Part shown: positions 1 through 8,158 of the stretch, piece after piece | Numbering within the stretch: the stretch's first letter is position 1 | How the letters are laid out: every line of letters starts with the position of its first letter | Source of the DNA: JACMNW01 sp043721855 | Lineage (GTDB): Bacteria > Pseudomonadota > Alphaproteobacteria > Rhodobacterales > Rhodobacteraceae | Length of the DNA stretch: 48,969 nt | Direction of reading: 5' to 3' | NCBI GenBank assembly: GCA_043721855.1 | Contig: JAYSPY010000005.1 | Span: 1-48,969, forward strand | Translations under genes and position numbers: made by a program | Notes under the pieces: generated by a model | What the model saw: the letters and a program-made list of their open reading frames with translations, nothing else | What the model was told of the DNA's origin: nothing | The model's database searches: none

Positions 1-161
1 AGCCGCCCTCCATTCAAGGTAGGGCAACCGAATCATGCAACACAAAACCCGTCAAGCGCACCGGGAAAACCAAACCTGACGATGTGTGCATCCCCTAGCG
101 TTAAAGATGGGGGGACTGCGCTTACCACCTATCGCACTTTCGCAATAATGTTGTCACCCCT

Positions 162-980
162 ATGACCCACTCCCCACCTCTCTTACACACTCGATCCATG
201 CGCCCGATTCTGCAATCTCATCTGCCCTTCGCCCCCTGGATGGACCCCCGCACCGCCCGGCTGCCGGGGCTGCTGCCGCTGAACGACGGTCATTGGACCA
301 TCCAAGATGATGCCTTTGCCGGCCAGATGGCCGAACGTGACCGGCTGATTGCCGCTGCCCCGACCCTTGTCCACGCCCTGCAAGACCGCGCGATGCCGGC
401 GGCACTGGAACTGTATCAAACCCTGCTTGAAACCCTGTCCACCAGACCCGGCTATCATGCCAGCCCCCACGAAATTCGCCGCCCCGACGCCGTCACCGTG
501 CGCCTTGATCCAGATCAGCCGTTGCTAACATTGGGGCGGCTTTTTCAGGAAGATTTCTGCATTCTCGAACAAGACGGCCCCGAACATATCCTGACCGCCG
601 CGATCCTGTGTTTTCCCGCCAGCTGGACACTTGCCCAAAAGCTGGGCCGCCCATTGATCCAGATCCACTCGCCGGTAGAAAGCTACACCAGCGACATCGC
701 GCGGCGCGTGCAGCGATTGTTCGACGCGGTGCGGCCCGAGCAGCCCATATGGCGCGCAAATTCCCTGATCTATGACGACCCGACCCTGCACCAGCCGCGT
801 CTGGAGGGTGAACGCAGGCCGCGACCCGTGGCAAAAACCTATGCCCGATCAGAACGGCAATGCCTGATACGCCTGCCACACACGCGGGCGGTGGTTTTTG
901 CCATCCATACCTATGTCGTGCGCATGACCGATCTTGCCCCTGACGTGGCGCAAGGACTGCGCGATCTGCACCCGGACTGA
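162..980 (+). CDS. DUF3445 / heme-dependent oxidative N-demethylase-like protein
   Basis: The 272-residue product resembles the DUF3445 family, whose better known members are heme-binding subunits of oxidative N-demethylases. Family-type stretches are visible: a segment around residues 120-150 (LGRLFQEDFCIL followed by LTAAILCFPASW), then KLGRPLIQIHSPVESY near residues 160-175, and a motif near 190-205 with PIWRANSLIYDD. The usual DUF3445 length is about 250-350 residues, so it looks complete. An ATG at 198 (MRPILQSH) is an alternative start; neither start has a clear ribosome binding site. No signal peptide or membrane segment is seen, so it is probably cytoplasmic. The substrate is unknown: the family name rests on a few characterised relatives and should not be taken as proof of demethylase activity here. 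No partner reductase subunit lies next to it. Confidence 0.8.
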   Translation: MTHSPPLLHTRSMRPILQSHLPFAPWMDPRTARLPGLLPLNDGHWTIQDDAFAGQMAERDRLIAAAPTLVHALQDRAMPAALELYQTLLETLSTRPGYHASPHEIRRPDAVTVRLDPDQPLLTLGRLFQEDFCILEQDGPEHILTAAILCFPASWTLAQKLGRPLIQIHSPVESYTSDIARRVQRLFDAVRPEQPIWRANSLIYDDPTLHQPRLEGERRPRPVAKTYARSERQCLIRLPHTRAVVFAIHTYVVRMTDLAPDVAQGLRDLHPD

Positions 981-1016
981 TCTTGGCAAACGAGTTTTCG
1001 GTATGCGGCCCAGGTC

Positions 1017-2012
1017 TTACGGCTTGATACGGGTCTCGATCTTCGGTCTTTCGCGCCACTTGTTGATCACCACATTTGCAAGCCCAAAGGGCAACGCTGT
1101 CAATGACTGTAGGGCCTGCCTTGTCTGGGCACCAAATGCTTTGCTTCCGTCGGCCCGCGCCGTATCCCCGGCATAAAGCGCGTCGCGAACGCCCTTCAAA
1201 TCGGTTGATGACGCGGTTTTTTGTGCTTGCGCAGGTGATTGAACCTGCGATTGAACCCCAAGCTGTGGCGACCGCACGCCTTTTTGGCAAAACAGTTCAC
1301 GATTTGTCATTTGCTTAGGGTAAATCGGGTGTGCCAAATTTCCGTCTGTAATGGGCAGCTGCGGCTGCGGGGGCGATAAAGTGGGTTCGTTTGCTGGCGC
1401 CTTTCGCCCATTTGGTATCGCGGATGCAATAGCGCGGGTGATAAGGCTGGGAGAACGGAAGGTCAATTCTGATGAAAGTCGTTGTATCAAGCGATCAATA
1501 TCGTTTGGCACAGCCAGAATTGGCGTGTCTTCGCCCTTCGCTGCTGACCCGCAGAGCCCGGCCTTCGCGCGCGCGGGATGACCTTCGTTGATCGACAGCA
1601 TATCGACACATTGGTCAATCAGGTCGGCTGTCAAGGAATGCGGATGCACCCATTCCTGCGAACGCTGCACATCGCATGCAAAGCGTTTCACCAAGGGCTG
1701 GATCACCGCCTCAGATATTAAAAACCGATCTGCCGAGGTCAATCTCGGGGTATTTGGCAAGGGCGACTGTCCGATTGCCGCCGTGATACAGGCTGTATGC
1801 GGACCCGGCAAGTTATCGGAAAACCCGATGACAATACGGGCAGCGCCGAAGTCCAGCAGGGCGATATGGTCACAGTCCCACGTTAGGGTAGGAGGTTGGT
1901 CAAGCTGTGACGCAAAACGACACCGTAAAACACCAACGATTTGAGCAAAATCCAGAACTGGCGTGACCCGGTATAAAAGTTGCGTCACTTGACTGGGTAA
2001 AGCGGCAGACAT
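1017..2012 (-). CDS. Hypothetical protein, function unknown
   Basis: I do not recognise this 331-residue protein. I prefer the ATG at 2012 because a purine-rich GGGGGGTCAGGG lies just upstream of it; a GTG at 2045 would add 11 residues without a good ribosome site. The N-terminal half (about residues 1-120) looks like a compact alpha/beta domain with a hydrophobic core (HIALLDFGAARIVIGFS). A Ser/Pro-rich low-complexity linker follows (roughly 200-260), then a short basic C-terminal segment ending KWRERPKIETRIKP. There is no signal peptide and no clear transmembrane helix. It is convergent with the DUF3445 gene (36 bp apart) and followed upstream by the glnA terminator region. Its G+C appears lower than that of its neighbours, which may indicate relaxed selection or lineage-specific origin. 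Confidence 0.65.
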   Translation of the reverse strand: MSAALPSQVTQLLYRVTPVLDFAQIVGVLRCRFASQLDQPPTLTWDCDHIALLDFGAARIVIGFSDNLPGPHTACITAAIGQSPLPNTPRLTSADRFLISEAVIQPLVKRFACDVQRSQEWVHPHSLTADLIDQCVDMLSINEGHPARAKAGLCGSAAKGEDTPILAVPNDIDRLIQRLSSELTFRSPSLITRAIASAIPNGRKAPANEPTLSPPQPQLPITDGNLAHPIYPKQMTNRELFCQKGVRSPQLGVQSQVQSPAQAQKTASSTDLKGVRDALYAGDTARADGSKAFGAQTRQALQSLTALPFGLANVVINKWRERPKIETRIKP

Positions 2013-2179
2013 CCCTGACCCCCCAAGCTGGATAGCCTGAAGCACTTGTGCAACAGCAATGCGCCGACATTAAGAAATTAACTGAACATTAATCAATTCG
2101 ACCGCCGCCTTTTGGTCAAAATACATTGAGAAACGGCATGAAAGAAGACGGTTTCAAGGCAGATTGCCCATTCAAGCAC

Positions 2180-2214
2180 AAAGGGCACCCCAAATGGGAT
2201 GCCCTTTTATTTTC
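2180..2214 (-). terminator. Hairpin terminator downstream of glnA (possibly bidirectional)
   Basis: An inverted repeat AAAGGGCACCC / GGGATGCCCTTT (one bulged base) with a short A-rich loop lies 15 bp beyond the glnA stop codon. It ends in a T-rich tract on the plus strand (TTTTATTTT) and has only a short U-run when read in the glnA direction, so it may work in both directions. No plus-strand gene needing it is seen. Confidence 0.7.
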
Positions 2215-2228
2215 ACTTAAATCCCAGA

Positions 2229-3638
2229 TCAGCAGCTGTAGTACATCTGATATTCAATCGGATGCGGGGTGTGTTCGTAGGCGTAAACCTCTTCCCACTT
2301 CAGCGCCATATATCCTTCGAGTTGGTCCTTGGTGAACACATCTCCGGCCAACAGGAAGTCGTGGTTCTTTTCAAGTTCTTCCAGTGCTTCACGAAGCGAT
2401 CCGCATACGGTTGGGATTTCGGCCAACTCTTCGGGCGGCAGATCGTACAAGTCTTTATCGGATGCCGGACCCGGGTCAATCTTGTGCTTGATGCCATCAA
2501 GGCCCGCCATCAGCAGGGCTGCATAGCACAGATAGGGATTTGCTGCCGGATCAGGGAAGCGCGCCTCGACACGTTTGGCCTTCGGCGATTCTGTCCACGG
2601 AATGCGAACGGCGCCAGACCGGTTGCGGGCAGAGTACGCGCGCAGAACCGGGGCTTCAAAGCCGGGGATCAGGCGTTTGTAGCTGTTGGTCGATGGGTTG
2701 GTGATCGCGTTCAGCGCCTTGGCGTGCTTTAAGATGCCACCAATGAAATACAGCGCCTCTTGGCTTAGATCAGCGTATTTATCGCCAGCAAACAGGGGTT
2801 TGCCACCTTTCCAGATCGACATGTTGACATGCATGCCTGACCCGTTGTCGCCCTTGATCGGCTTTGGCATGAACGTCACCGTTTTGCCGTAGGCGTGGGC
2901 GACGTTATGGATCACATATTTGTATTTCTGCATGTTGTCGGCTTGTTCAACCAGCCCGCCAAAGATCATGCCAAGCTCGTGCTGGGTGGACCCGACCTCG
3001 TGGTGATGCTTGTCAACCTTGATGCCCATCCGCTTCATGGTCGACAGCATTTCGCCGCGCAGGTCTTGCGCATCGTCAATCGGATTGACTGGGAAATAAC
3101 CGCCCTTGATGCCCGGACGGTGGCCCGAATTGCCGCCCTCATATACCGTGTCGGTGTTCCACGATGCATCTACCGCATCCACCTGGAACGATACTTTGTT
3201 CATGCTGACGGAATAGCGCACGTCGTCGAACAGGAAAAATTCGGCCTCTGGGCCAAAGTAAGCCACATCGCCGATCCCGGTTGACTTTAGATATGCCTCG
3301 GCCTTCACGGCCGTGCCACGCGGATCGCGGCTATACGGCTCGCCCGTGTCGGGTTCGACCACGTTGCAATGCACGCACATGGTTTTTTCGGCATAGAAGG
3401 GGTCGATGTAAACCGATGACGCGTCGGGGATCAACTTCATGTCGGATTGGTCAATCGACTTCCAGCCCGCGATGGAGGATCCGTCAAACATGAAACCTTC
3501 CTCGAAGAAGTCTTCATCCACCAGATCGGCCACCAGCGTCACATGCTGCAGCTTGCCGCGCGGGTCAGTGAAGCGGATGTCGACATATTCGACCTCCTCG
3601 TCCTTCATCAGTTTCAGAGCGTCTTTGACTGTGCTCAT
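2229..3638 (-). CDS. glnA: Glutamine synthetase, type I (GSI)
   Basis: This enzyme makes glutamine from glutamate, ammonia and ATP, the main ammonia assimilation step; it works as a cytoplasmic dodecamer. The 469-residue length matches GSI-beta enzymes. Visible signatures are the N-terminal beta-grasp domain (MFDGSSIAGW near residues 50-59), the catalytic block FGPEAEFFLFDD (128-139), the HHHEVG loop (211-216), the ATP-binding KPIKGDNGSGMHVN (259-272) and the NRSGAVRIP segment (339-347). The adenylylation motif DKDLYDLPPEE is intact, with Tyr398 as the modifiable residue, so GlnE-type covalent control is expected. It follows glnB with a 75-bp gap on the same strand, the classical alphaproteobacterial glnBA operon, so the signal protein and its target are probably co-transcribed. 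Confidence 0.98.
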   Translation of the reverse strand: MSTVKDALKLMKDEEVEYVDIRFTDPRGKLQHVTLVADLVDEDFFEEGFMFDGSSIAGWKSIDQSDMKLIPDASSVYIDPFYAEKTMCVHCNVVEPDTGEPYSRDPRGTAVKAEAYLKSTGIGDVAYFGPEAEFFLFDDVRYSVSMNKVSFQVDAVDASWNTDTVYEGGNSGHRPGIKGGYFPVNPIDDAQDLRGEMLSTMKRMGIKVDKHHHEVGSTQHELGMIFGGLVEQADNMQKYKYVIHNVAHAYGKTVTFMPKPIKGDNGSGMHVNMSIWKGGKPLFAGDKYADLSQEALYFIGGILKHAKALNAITNPSTNSYKRLIPGFEAPVLRAYSARNRSGAVRIPWTESPKAKRVEARFPDPAANPYLCYAALLMAGLDGIKHKIDPGPASDKDLYDLPPEELAEIPTVCGSLREALEELEKNHDFLLAGDVFTKDQLEGYMALKWEEVYAYEHTPHPIEYQMYYSC

Positions 3639-3713
3639 CTCTGTTTACGTCCTTCTTGTGAATTGTGATTGTAGGGCCCGGTCGCTTGGGCCGATGTAGA
3701 GTTTAGCGTCCCG

Positions 3714-4052
3714 TTAAACCGCGTCGTCGCCAGTCTCGCCCGTGCGAATGCGGATGGCTTGTTCCACCGGGTAGACAAAGATTTTGCCATCACCGATTTT
3801 GTCAGTGCGGGCGGCCGTGATGATCGCCTCGATGGCGATATCGACCATGTCATCGGTCAGCACCACCTCGATCTTCACCTTGGGCAGGAAATCGACGACA
3901 TATTCGGCCCCGCGGTAAAGCTCGGTATGGCCCTTCTGGCGACCGAAACCCTTTACTTCGGTCACTGACAACCCCTGAATGCCTGCTTCTTGCAGGGCCT
4001 CCTTGACCTCATCAAGCTTGAACGGCTTGATGATCGCCTCGATCTTCTTCAT
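3714..4052 (-). CDS. glnB: Nitrogen regulatory protein P-II
   Basis: A 112-residue PII protein, the standard length. PII trimers sense 2-oxoglutarate, ATP/ADP and, through uridylylation, glutamine, and then control GlnE, NtrB and other targets. The T-loop GHTELYRGAEY (residues 41-51) is intact and ends in Tyr51, the uridylylation site. The B-loop block TDKIGDGKIFVYPVEQAIRIRTGE near residues 83-107 is present. It lies immediately upstream of glnA, which favours GlnB over GlnK: GlnK normally accompanies amtB, and no amtB is in the window. The gene is divergent from nnr across a 171-bp promoter region in which I could not identify a convincing sigma-54 (GG-N10-GC) element. Confidence 0.97.
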   Translation of the reverse strand: MKKIEAIIKPFKLDEVKEALQEAGIQGLSVTEVKGFGRQKGHTELYRGAEYVVDFLPKVKIEVVLTDDMVDIAIEAIITAARTDKIGDGKIFVYPVEQAIRIRTGETGDDAV

Positions 4053-4223
4053 GGGCCACGTCTCCCCAGGGTTTCTTGCAGTGCCGTCTGATCAGGTCTG
4101 GTAGGCAGGAACAATCGCGATAGAATTTCCGGGTGGATTGTAACATGCGATTCTGGGTCATGTGATTAAAGATTAGGCAGGTAGAGCCTTTTAGTGGCGA
4201 TTTGAAAACAAGGTGGCGCAACC

Positions 4224-5981
4224 ATGACCGAACTTCTGACCGCCGCCCAGATGAAGGCGATTGAGGCTGCCGCTATTGCCAGCGGTGCCGTGACCGGGCT
4301 TGAGCTGATGGAACGCGCCGGGCGCGGCGTGGTCGAGGCGATCTTTGCGGAATGGCCGGAGCTGGCGAAGACCGCGCACCGGGCGGTGGTCTTGTGCGGG
4401 CCGGGCGGCAATGGCGGCGACGGGTTTGTGGTGGCGCGGTTGTTGAAGGAGCAAGGTTGGGAGGTGGAGGTATTCCTGTATGGGGAGCCGGAAGGGATGC
4501 CGCCGGATGCGCGGGTGAATTATGAGCGGTGGCGGGGGATGGGGGCGGTCGAGGATGCAGCGCTTTTGGCCATCATGGACCCCACCGCAGACGTTTACGT
4601 GGATGCCTTGTTCGGAATTGGTTTGACCCGGCAGATTGCGGGTGATGTCGCTATTGCATTAGGCGAACTTAGGAACTCTGCGCGCGGTCACAGGGGGCGA
4701 CTTGTCGCAGTGGATGTGCCCTCTGGCCTATGTGCTGACAGCGGGCGCGACCTAGTGGAGACCCGTGGCGGCGGGGCACCAGTGGACCTCACTGTTACCT
4801 TTGCCTACGCCAAACTCGGACATCATTTGGCGCAAGGGCCAGAGCGGTGTGAGCAATTGGTGTTGGTCGATATAGGTTTGCCCGTAAATGCAGCCCGTAA
4901 AGTCTTAGGAATACAGTACGACAGCGTCACGCGCCGTAAGGCTGATTACTCAGTGATTGCCCATCTGGAGGATGGCATAAGTTTGCGTCCCGGTTTTTCG
5001 TTCAGCGCCAGTATACTCGACAAGGCCTTCGGTGGCTTTGACGCCCACAAATACGCCCACGGCCACGCCCTTATCCTCTCTGGCCCGCCCGGTCATGGCG
5101 GTGCAGCTCGCCTTGCGGCCCGAGGTGCGCTCAGAATCGGCGCGGGATTGGTGACGGTGGCTTGCCCGCCGGACGCGATGCCCGAAAACGCCGCCCGGCT
5201 GGATGCGGTGATGCTGCGGGCGGTGTCTGATGGGGCAGGGTTGGTCGAGGTATTGCAGGATAACCGGATCAACGCGCTGTGCCTTGGGCCGGGCTTGGGG
5301 TTGGATGCGCGGGCGGTGGAGTTGGTGGCGGCGGCGCTTGGTGTCCCGGCCAGTTTCCCCCCACCCCCGGCCCCTCCCCACGTGGGGGAGGGGGGCCGCC
5401 TCGGGCTGGGTGCAGCGCAAGGCGACAAAGCGCTTCCCCTCCCCCTTGTGGGGAGGGGTCAGGGGAGGGGGGCTGCGCGACCGCTTGTTCTTGACGCCGA
5501 CGCCCTCACCATCCTGTCGCAGCATCCCGACCTGTTTGCCGCGCTGCACCCGAATTGCATCCTGACCCCGCATGCCGGGGAATTTGCCCGGCTGTTCCCC
5601 GACATCGCTGTAAAACTCAGCGCACCCGCCATCACTGGCCCCGCCTATTCCAAGGTCGATGCCACCCGCGAAGCCGCTGCCCGCGCGGGGTGTGTGGTGC
5701 TGTTCAAAGGCCCCGATACCGTGATTGCTGACCCGTCAGGGCACTGTTCCATCAACTCGGCGCATTATGGCCGGGCGGCACCATGGCTCGCCACTGCCGG
5801 ATCAGGCGATGTGCTGGCGGGGTTCATCACTGGTTTGCTGGCACGGGGTTTCGACCCCATGCAGGCGGCTGAAACGGCGGCCTGGCTGCACGTAGAGTGC
5901 GCGCGCAGTTTCGGCCCCGGTTTGATTGCCGAAGATTTGCCCGACGAACTGCCAAAGGTGTTTCGGGCATTGGGTCTTTGA
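4224..5981 (+). CDS. nnr: Bifunctional NAD(P)H-hydrate epimerase / ADP-dependent NAD(P)H-hydrate dehydratase
   Basis: This is a metabolite-repair enzyme: the N-terminal YjeF_N domain epimerises damaged R-NAD(P)HX and the C-terminal YjeF_C domain dehydrates S-NAD(P)HX back to NAD(P)H. The N-domain (about residues 1-220) shows GPGGNGGDGFVVAR near residue 60 and the metal-binding DVPSGL near 170. The C-domain starts near residue 275 (HKYAHGHALILSG) and shows GALRIGAGLV, LDADALTIL, LTPHAGEF, and the nucleotide/catalytic TAGSGDVLAG near 533-542. At 585 residues it is longer than the usual 490-520. Much of the excess is a Gly/Pro-rich insertion at about residues 378-417, encoded by a palindromic repeat element (see the repeat entry) that keeps the reading frame. 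The interdomain linker also looks long and its DNA (about 4.6-5.05 kb) is less GC-rich than the flanks. The start is supported by AAGGTGG upstream. Confidence 0.93.
   Translation: MTELLTAAQMKAIEAAAIASGAVTGLELMERAGRGVVEAIFAEWPELAKTAHRAVVLCGPGGNGGDGFVVARLLKEQGWEVEVFLYGEPEGMPPDARVNYERWRGMGAVEDAALLAIMDPTADVYVDALFGIGLTRQIAGDVAIALGELRNSARGHRGRLVAVDVPSGLCADSGRDLVETRGGGAPVDLTVTFAYAKLGHHLAQGPERCEQLVLVDIGLPVNAARKVLGIQYDSVTRRKADYSVIAHLEDGISLRPGFSFSASILDKAFGGFDAHKYAHGHALILSGPPGHGGAARLAARGALRIGAGLVTVACPPDAMPENAARLDAVMLRAVSDGAGLVEVLQDNRINALCLGPGLGLDARAVELVAAALGVPASFPPPPAPPHVGEGGRLGLGAAQGDKALPLPLVGRGQGRGAARPLVLDADALTILSQHPDLFAALHPNCILTPHAGEFARLFPDIAVKLSAPAITGPAYSKVDATREAAARAGCVVLFKGPDTVIADPSGHCSINSAHYGRAAPWLATAGSGDVLAGFITGLLARGFDPMQAAETAAWLHVECARSFGPGLIAEDLPDELPKVFRALGL
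5356..5472. repeat. GC-rich palindromic repeat element inserted in frame within nnr
   Basis: Two C/G-tract palindromes (CCCCTCCCC-ACGT-GGGGGAGGGG at about 5371-5393 and CCCCTCCCCC-TTGT-GGGGAGGGG at about 5436-5458) flank a short centre. The outer C-rich and G-rich ends also form a longer inverted repeat with each other. This layout and sequence type match dispersed intergenic repeats common in alphaproteobacteria, which when translated give peptides like PLPLVGRGQGRG. Here it is read through in frame and adds roughly 40 residues just before the LVLDADALTIL motif of the dehydratase domain. Confidence 0.8.
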
Positions 5982-6011
5982 GAATGGCGATCATCTGCAC
6001 AGAATTTAAAC

Positions 6012-6031
6012 CGATTTCTGCGCAGAAATCG
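6012..6031. repeat. Perfect 20-bp palindrome between convergent nnr and Hint gene
   Basis: CGATTTCTGCGCAGAAATCG is a perfect palindrome. It is nested in a wider imperfect inverted repeat (GATCATCTGCAC at about 5989-6000 against GTGCGATGATC at about 6034-6044). It lies between two convergent genes, so a two-way terminator or stabilising hairpin is likely, although there is no T-run. Confidence 0.6.
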
Positions 6032-6042
6032 AGGTGCGATGA

Positions 6043-6522
6043 TCAGACGCTGACCGTTTCGCGCAGGCACGCCATTTCCAGCCCACCCGCATAAATTACC
6101 TCGTCGGCGTCAAAGTCCAGCGTGAAAACCCGCACTTCCGAAATGGTTTCCAGCCGAACCAAGCGACCATCGGCCAAACGGCCCGCCGCCACGAAGGCTT
6201 GGGGTGCGCCGTATAGCGCCTGCGCCCGCCAGTCGCGGATCAAAAGCATCTGGTGCAGAGGCACCAGCGTCTCAGTGCCTGGACGGCCGTGGCCAAGCGT
6301 ACCCGTACCCGCGCGCACCATCGTAACATTCTGATCTACCCGGACCGATATCGCTTTCAATTCTTTTGCGCCGGACCGGGTCAAGATCCGGTCACCGGGT
6401 GTCAAATACTCCACCGGCAACGCGCCATCCAGTGTCATCACAATGGTGCCTGCAACGATGCCGCCCGCCTGCTTCACGGCTTGTGTAGGATTTGAAACCT
6501 GGTTCTGACGCACCTTGGACAT
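6043..6522 (-). CDS. Stand-alone Hint (hedgehog/intein-like) domain protein
   Basis: A 159-residue protein dominated by a Hint_2-type fold, as found in many Rhodobacterales. Visible motifs are AGTIVMTLDGALPVEYLTPGDRILTRSG near residues 22-51, GHGRPGTETLVPLHQMLLIRDWRA near 77-100, and a C-terminal TLDFDADEVIYAGG segment. In self-processing Hint domains the first residue of the domain is Cys or Ser (CFxxGT); here the matching position reads GIVAGT, so the nucleophile is missing and autoproteolysis is unlikely. I chose the ATG at 6522 because homologous sequence begins shortly after it and an AGAGG sits upstream; the reading frame stays open further upstream. No signal peptide. The function of these short Hint proteins is not known. 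Confidence 0.8.
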   Translation of the reverse strand: MSKVRQNQVSNPTQAVKQAGGIVAGTIVMTLDGALPVEYLTPGDRILTRSGAKELKAISVRVDQNVTMVRAGTGTLGHGRPGTETLVPLHQMLLIRDWRAQALYGAPQAFVAAGRLADGRLVRLETISEVRVFTLDFDADEVIYAGGLEMACLRETVSV

Positions 6523-6706
6523 CGCATTCGCCTCTGCTCTTGATCGCCCGAACATGCGCTTCTGATTGCGGCAGCATTGCGGAATGCAGGTGATCTTTTG
6601 CAGGCGATTTTTCCTCTCGCATCCGGCGCGCAAGCTTGTTAGAAGGGCGCGGATTTGCAAGGCGGGGGGCCACGTCGAAAGGCTGGCCCTGCGGTTTGTT
6701 CAGCAT

Positions 6707-6791
6707 GCGGGTGTGGCGAAATTGGCAGACGCACCAGATTTAGGTTCTGGCGCCGCGAGGCGTGGGGGTTCAAGTCCCTCCACCCGCACCA
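6707..6791 (+). tRNA. tRNA-Leu (anticodon UAG), CCA encoded
   Basis: A complete class II tRNA: the acceptor arm GCGGGTG pairs with CACCCGC, the D-arm region GGCGAAATTGGCAGACGC is present, and the anticodon stem CCAGA/TCTGG encloses the loop TTTAGGT, giving anticodon TAG. A long variable arm (GCGCCGCGAGGCGT) and the T-arm GGGGGTTCAAGTCCCTC follow. The discriminator A and the CCA end are encoded. It reads CUA/CUN leucine codons and sits 21 bp upstream of tig, probably in the same transcript. Confidence 0.97.
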
Positions 6792-6812
6792 GATAACATA
6801 GAGGACGAGGAT

Positions 6813-8147
6813 ATGCTGGTTACTGAGACCCTGAATGAAGGCCTGAAGCGCGCCTACACGATCACCCTGACTGGCGCTGAACTTGACGCCAAAGTGATGG
6901 AAAAGCTGGTCGAAGCGCAGCCAGAGATCGAAATGAAGGGCTTCCGTAAGGGCAAAGTCCCGATGGCGATGCTGAAAAAGCAACATGCGCCCCGCCTGAT
7001 GGGCGATGCGATGCAAGATGCCATTGACGGTGCCATGAAAGATCATTTCGACAAATCCGGCGACCGCCCGGCGATGCAGCCCGATGTCAAAATGCAAGGC
7101 GGCGACGCGTGGAAAGAAGGCCAGGATGTCGTGGTCGAGATGACCTATGAAGCCCTCCCCCCGATTCCCGATCTTGACAGCAGCAAGGTCAAGCTGGACC
7201 GTTTGTCGGTGAAAGCCGAAGACGCGGCAGTTGATGAGGCTTTGAAGAATTTGGCGACATCGTCGCAGGCGTTTGAAGACCGCAAGAAAGGTTCGAAAGC
7301 CAAAGACGGCGATCAGATCGTGATTGACTTCAAGGGGTCGGTTGACGGCGAATTGTTTGATGGCGGCACTGCGGAAGATTACCCGCTGGTTTTGGGATCG
7401 AATTCTTTCATTCCCGGCTTTGAGGCGCAACTGGTTGGTGCGAAAGCCGGCGATGAAGTGACGGTAAACGTCGACTTCCCGGTGGAATACGGCGCGAAAA
7501 ATCTGGCCGGCAAAGCCGCTGTTTTCGCTTGCACGGTGAGGTCGGTAAAAGGCCCGGTCGAGGCAGAGATCAACGATGAATTGGCCAAGAAATATGGCGC
7601 TGAAGACCTGACCGCACTGAAGGGTCAAATTTCTGAGCGGCTGGAGACCGAATACAAAGGCGCAGCTCGCGCTGTGATGAAGCGCGCTTTGTTGGACCAG
7701 TTGGATGAAATGGTTCAGTTTGATCTGCCGGCAGCTTTGGTGGATGCTGAAGCGGGCCAAATCGCACATCAACTGTGGCATGAAGAAAATCCCGAGGTCC
7801 AGGGTCACAACCACGGGTCGGTTGAAACGACGGAAGAGCATAAGACGCTGGCGATCCGCCGCGTGCGTCTTGGTCTGTTGTTGGCCGAAATTGGCCGCAA
7901 AGCCGAAGTGACAGTGACCGACGCCGAGATGACACAGGCCGTGCTGGCGCAGGCCCGCCAATACCCCGGTCAGGAACGCGCATACTTTGACTTCGTGCAG
8001 AAAAATCCGCAGATGCAACAGCAACTGCGTGCGCCGATCTTTGAAGACAAGGTTGTCGATTTCATTGTGGCAGGTGCAGTCGTGACCGATAAAGTGGTGA
8101 CCAAGGAAGAATTACAAAAGGCGATAGAAGCGCTGGACGAGATGTAG
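6813..8147 (+). CDS. tig: Trigger factor, ribosome-bound chaperone and peptidyl-prolyl isomerase
   Basis: Trigger factor binds ribosomal protein uL23 at the exit tunnel and protects nascent chains. The 444-residue product shows the three expected parts: the N-terminal ribosome-binding domain with signature GFRKGKVP at residues 43-50, an FKBP-type PPIase domain around residues 160-245 (GDQIVIDFKGSVDGELFDGG, then SFIPGFEAQLVGAKAGDE), and a long helical C-terminal chaperone domain. The start at 6813 is chosen because it has GAGGACGAGG just upstream and matches the family N-terminus (MLVTETLNEGLKRAYTI); the frame stays open upstream only through tRNA sequence. Transcription ends at a strong hairpin at 8175-8205. 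In many bacteria clpP, clpX and lon follow tig; here they do not. Confidence 0.97.
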   Translation: MLVTETLNEGLKRAYTITLTGAELDAKVMEKLVEAQPEIEMKGFRKGKVPMAMLKKQHAPRLMGDAMQDAIDGAMKDHFDKSGDRPAMQPDVKMQGGDAWKEGQDVVVEMTYEALPPIPDLDSSKVKLDRLSVKAEDAAVDEALKNLATSSQAFEDRKKGSKAKDGDQIVIDFKGSVDGELFDGGTAEDYPLVLGSNSFIPGFEAQLVGAKAGDEVTVNVDFPVEYGAKNLAGKAAVFACTVRSVKGPVEAEINDELAKKYGAEDLTALKGQISERLETEYKGAARAVMKRALLDQLDEMVQFDLPAALVDAEAGQIAHQLWHEENPEVQGHNHGSVETTEEHKTLAIRRVRLGLLLAEIGRKAEVTVTDAEMTQAVLAQARQYPGQERAYFDFVQKNPQMQQQLRAPIFEDKVVDFIVAGAVVTDKVVTKEELQKAIEALDEM

Positions 8148-8158
8148 CTCTTTCGCCG

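Noticed and set aside
2126..2228. Possible short plus-strand gene before the glnA terminator
   Set aside because: No protein-like pattern; the segment is better explained as intergenic sequence plus the hairpin at 2180-2214.
4053..4223. Sigma-54 promoter upstream of glnB
   Set aside because: I looked for GG-N10-GC with TGGCAC/TTGCA matches and found none that fit on the minus strand.
4950..5573. Long minus-strand reading frame of 207 codons opposite nnr
   Set aside because: It is Arg/Pro/His-rich with no protein-like pattern and is the antisense of a clearly conserved gene and of the repeat element.
6639..8024. 461-codon minus-strand reading frame opposite tig
   Set aside because: It is the mirror of trigger factor; its composition (many His, Phe, Gln) reflects antisense reading, and it would run through the tRNA gene.
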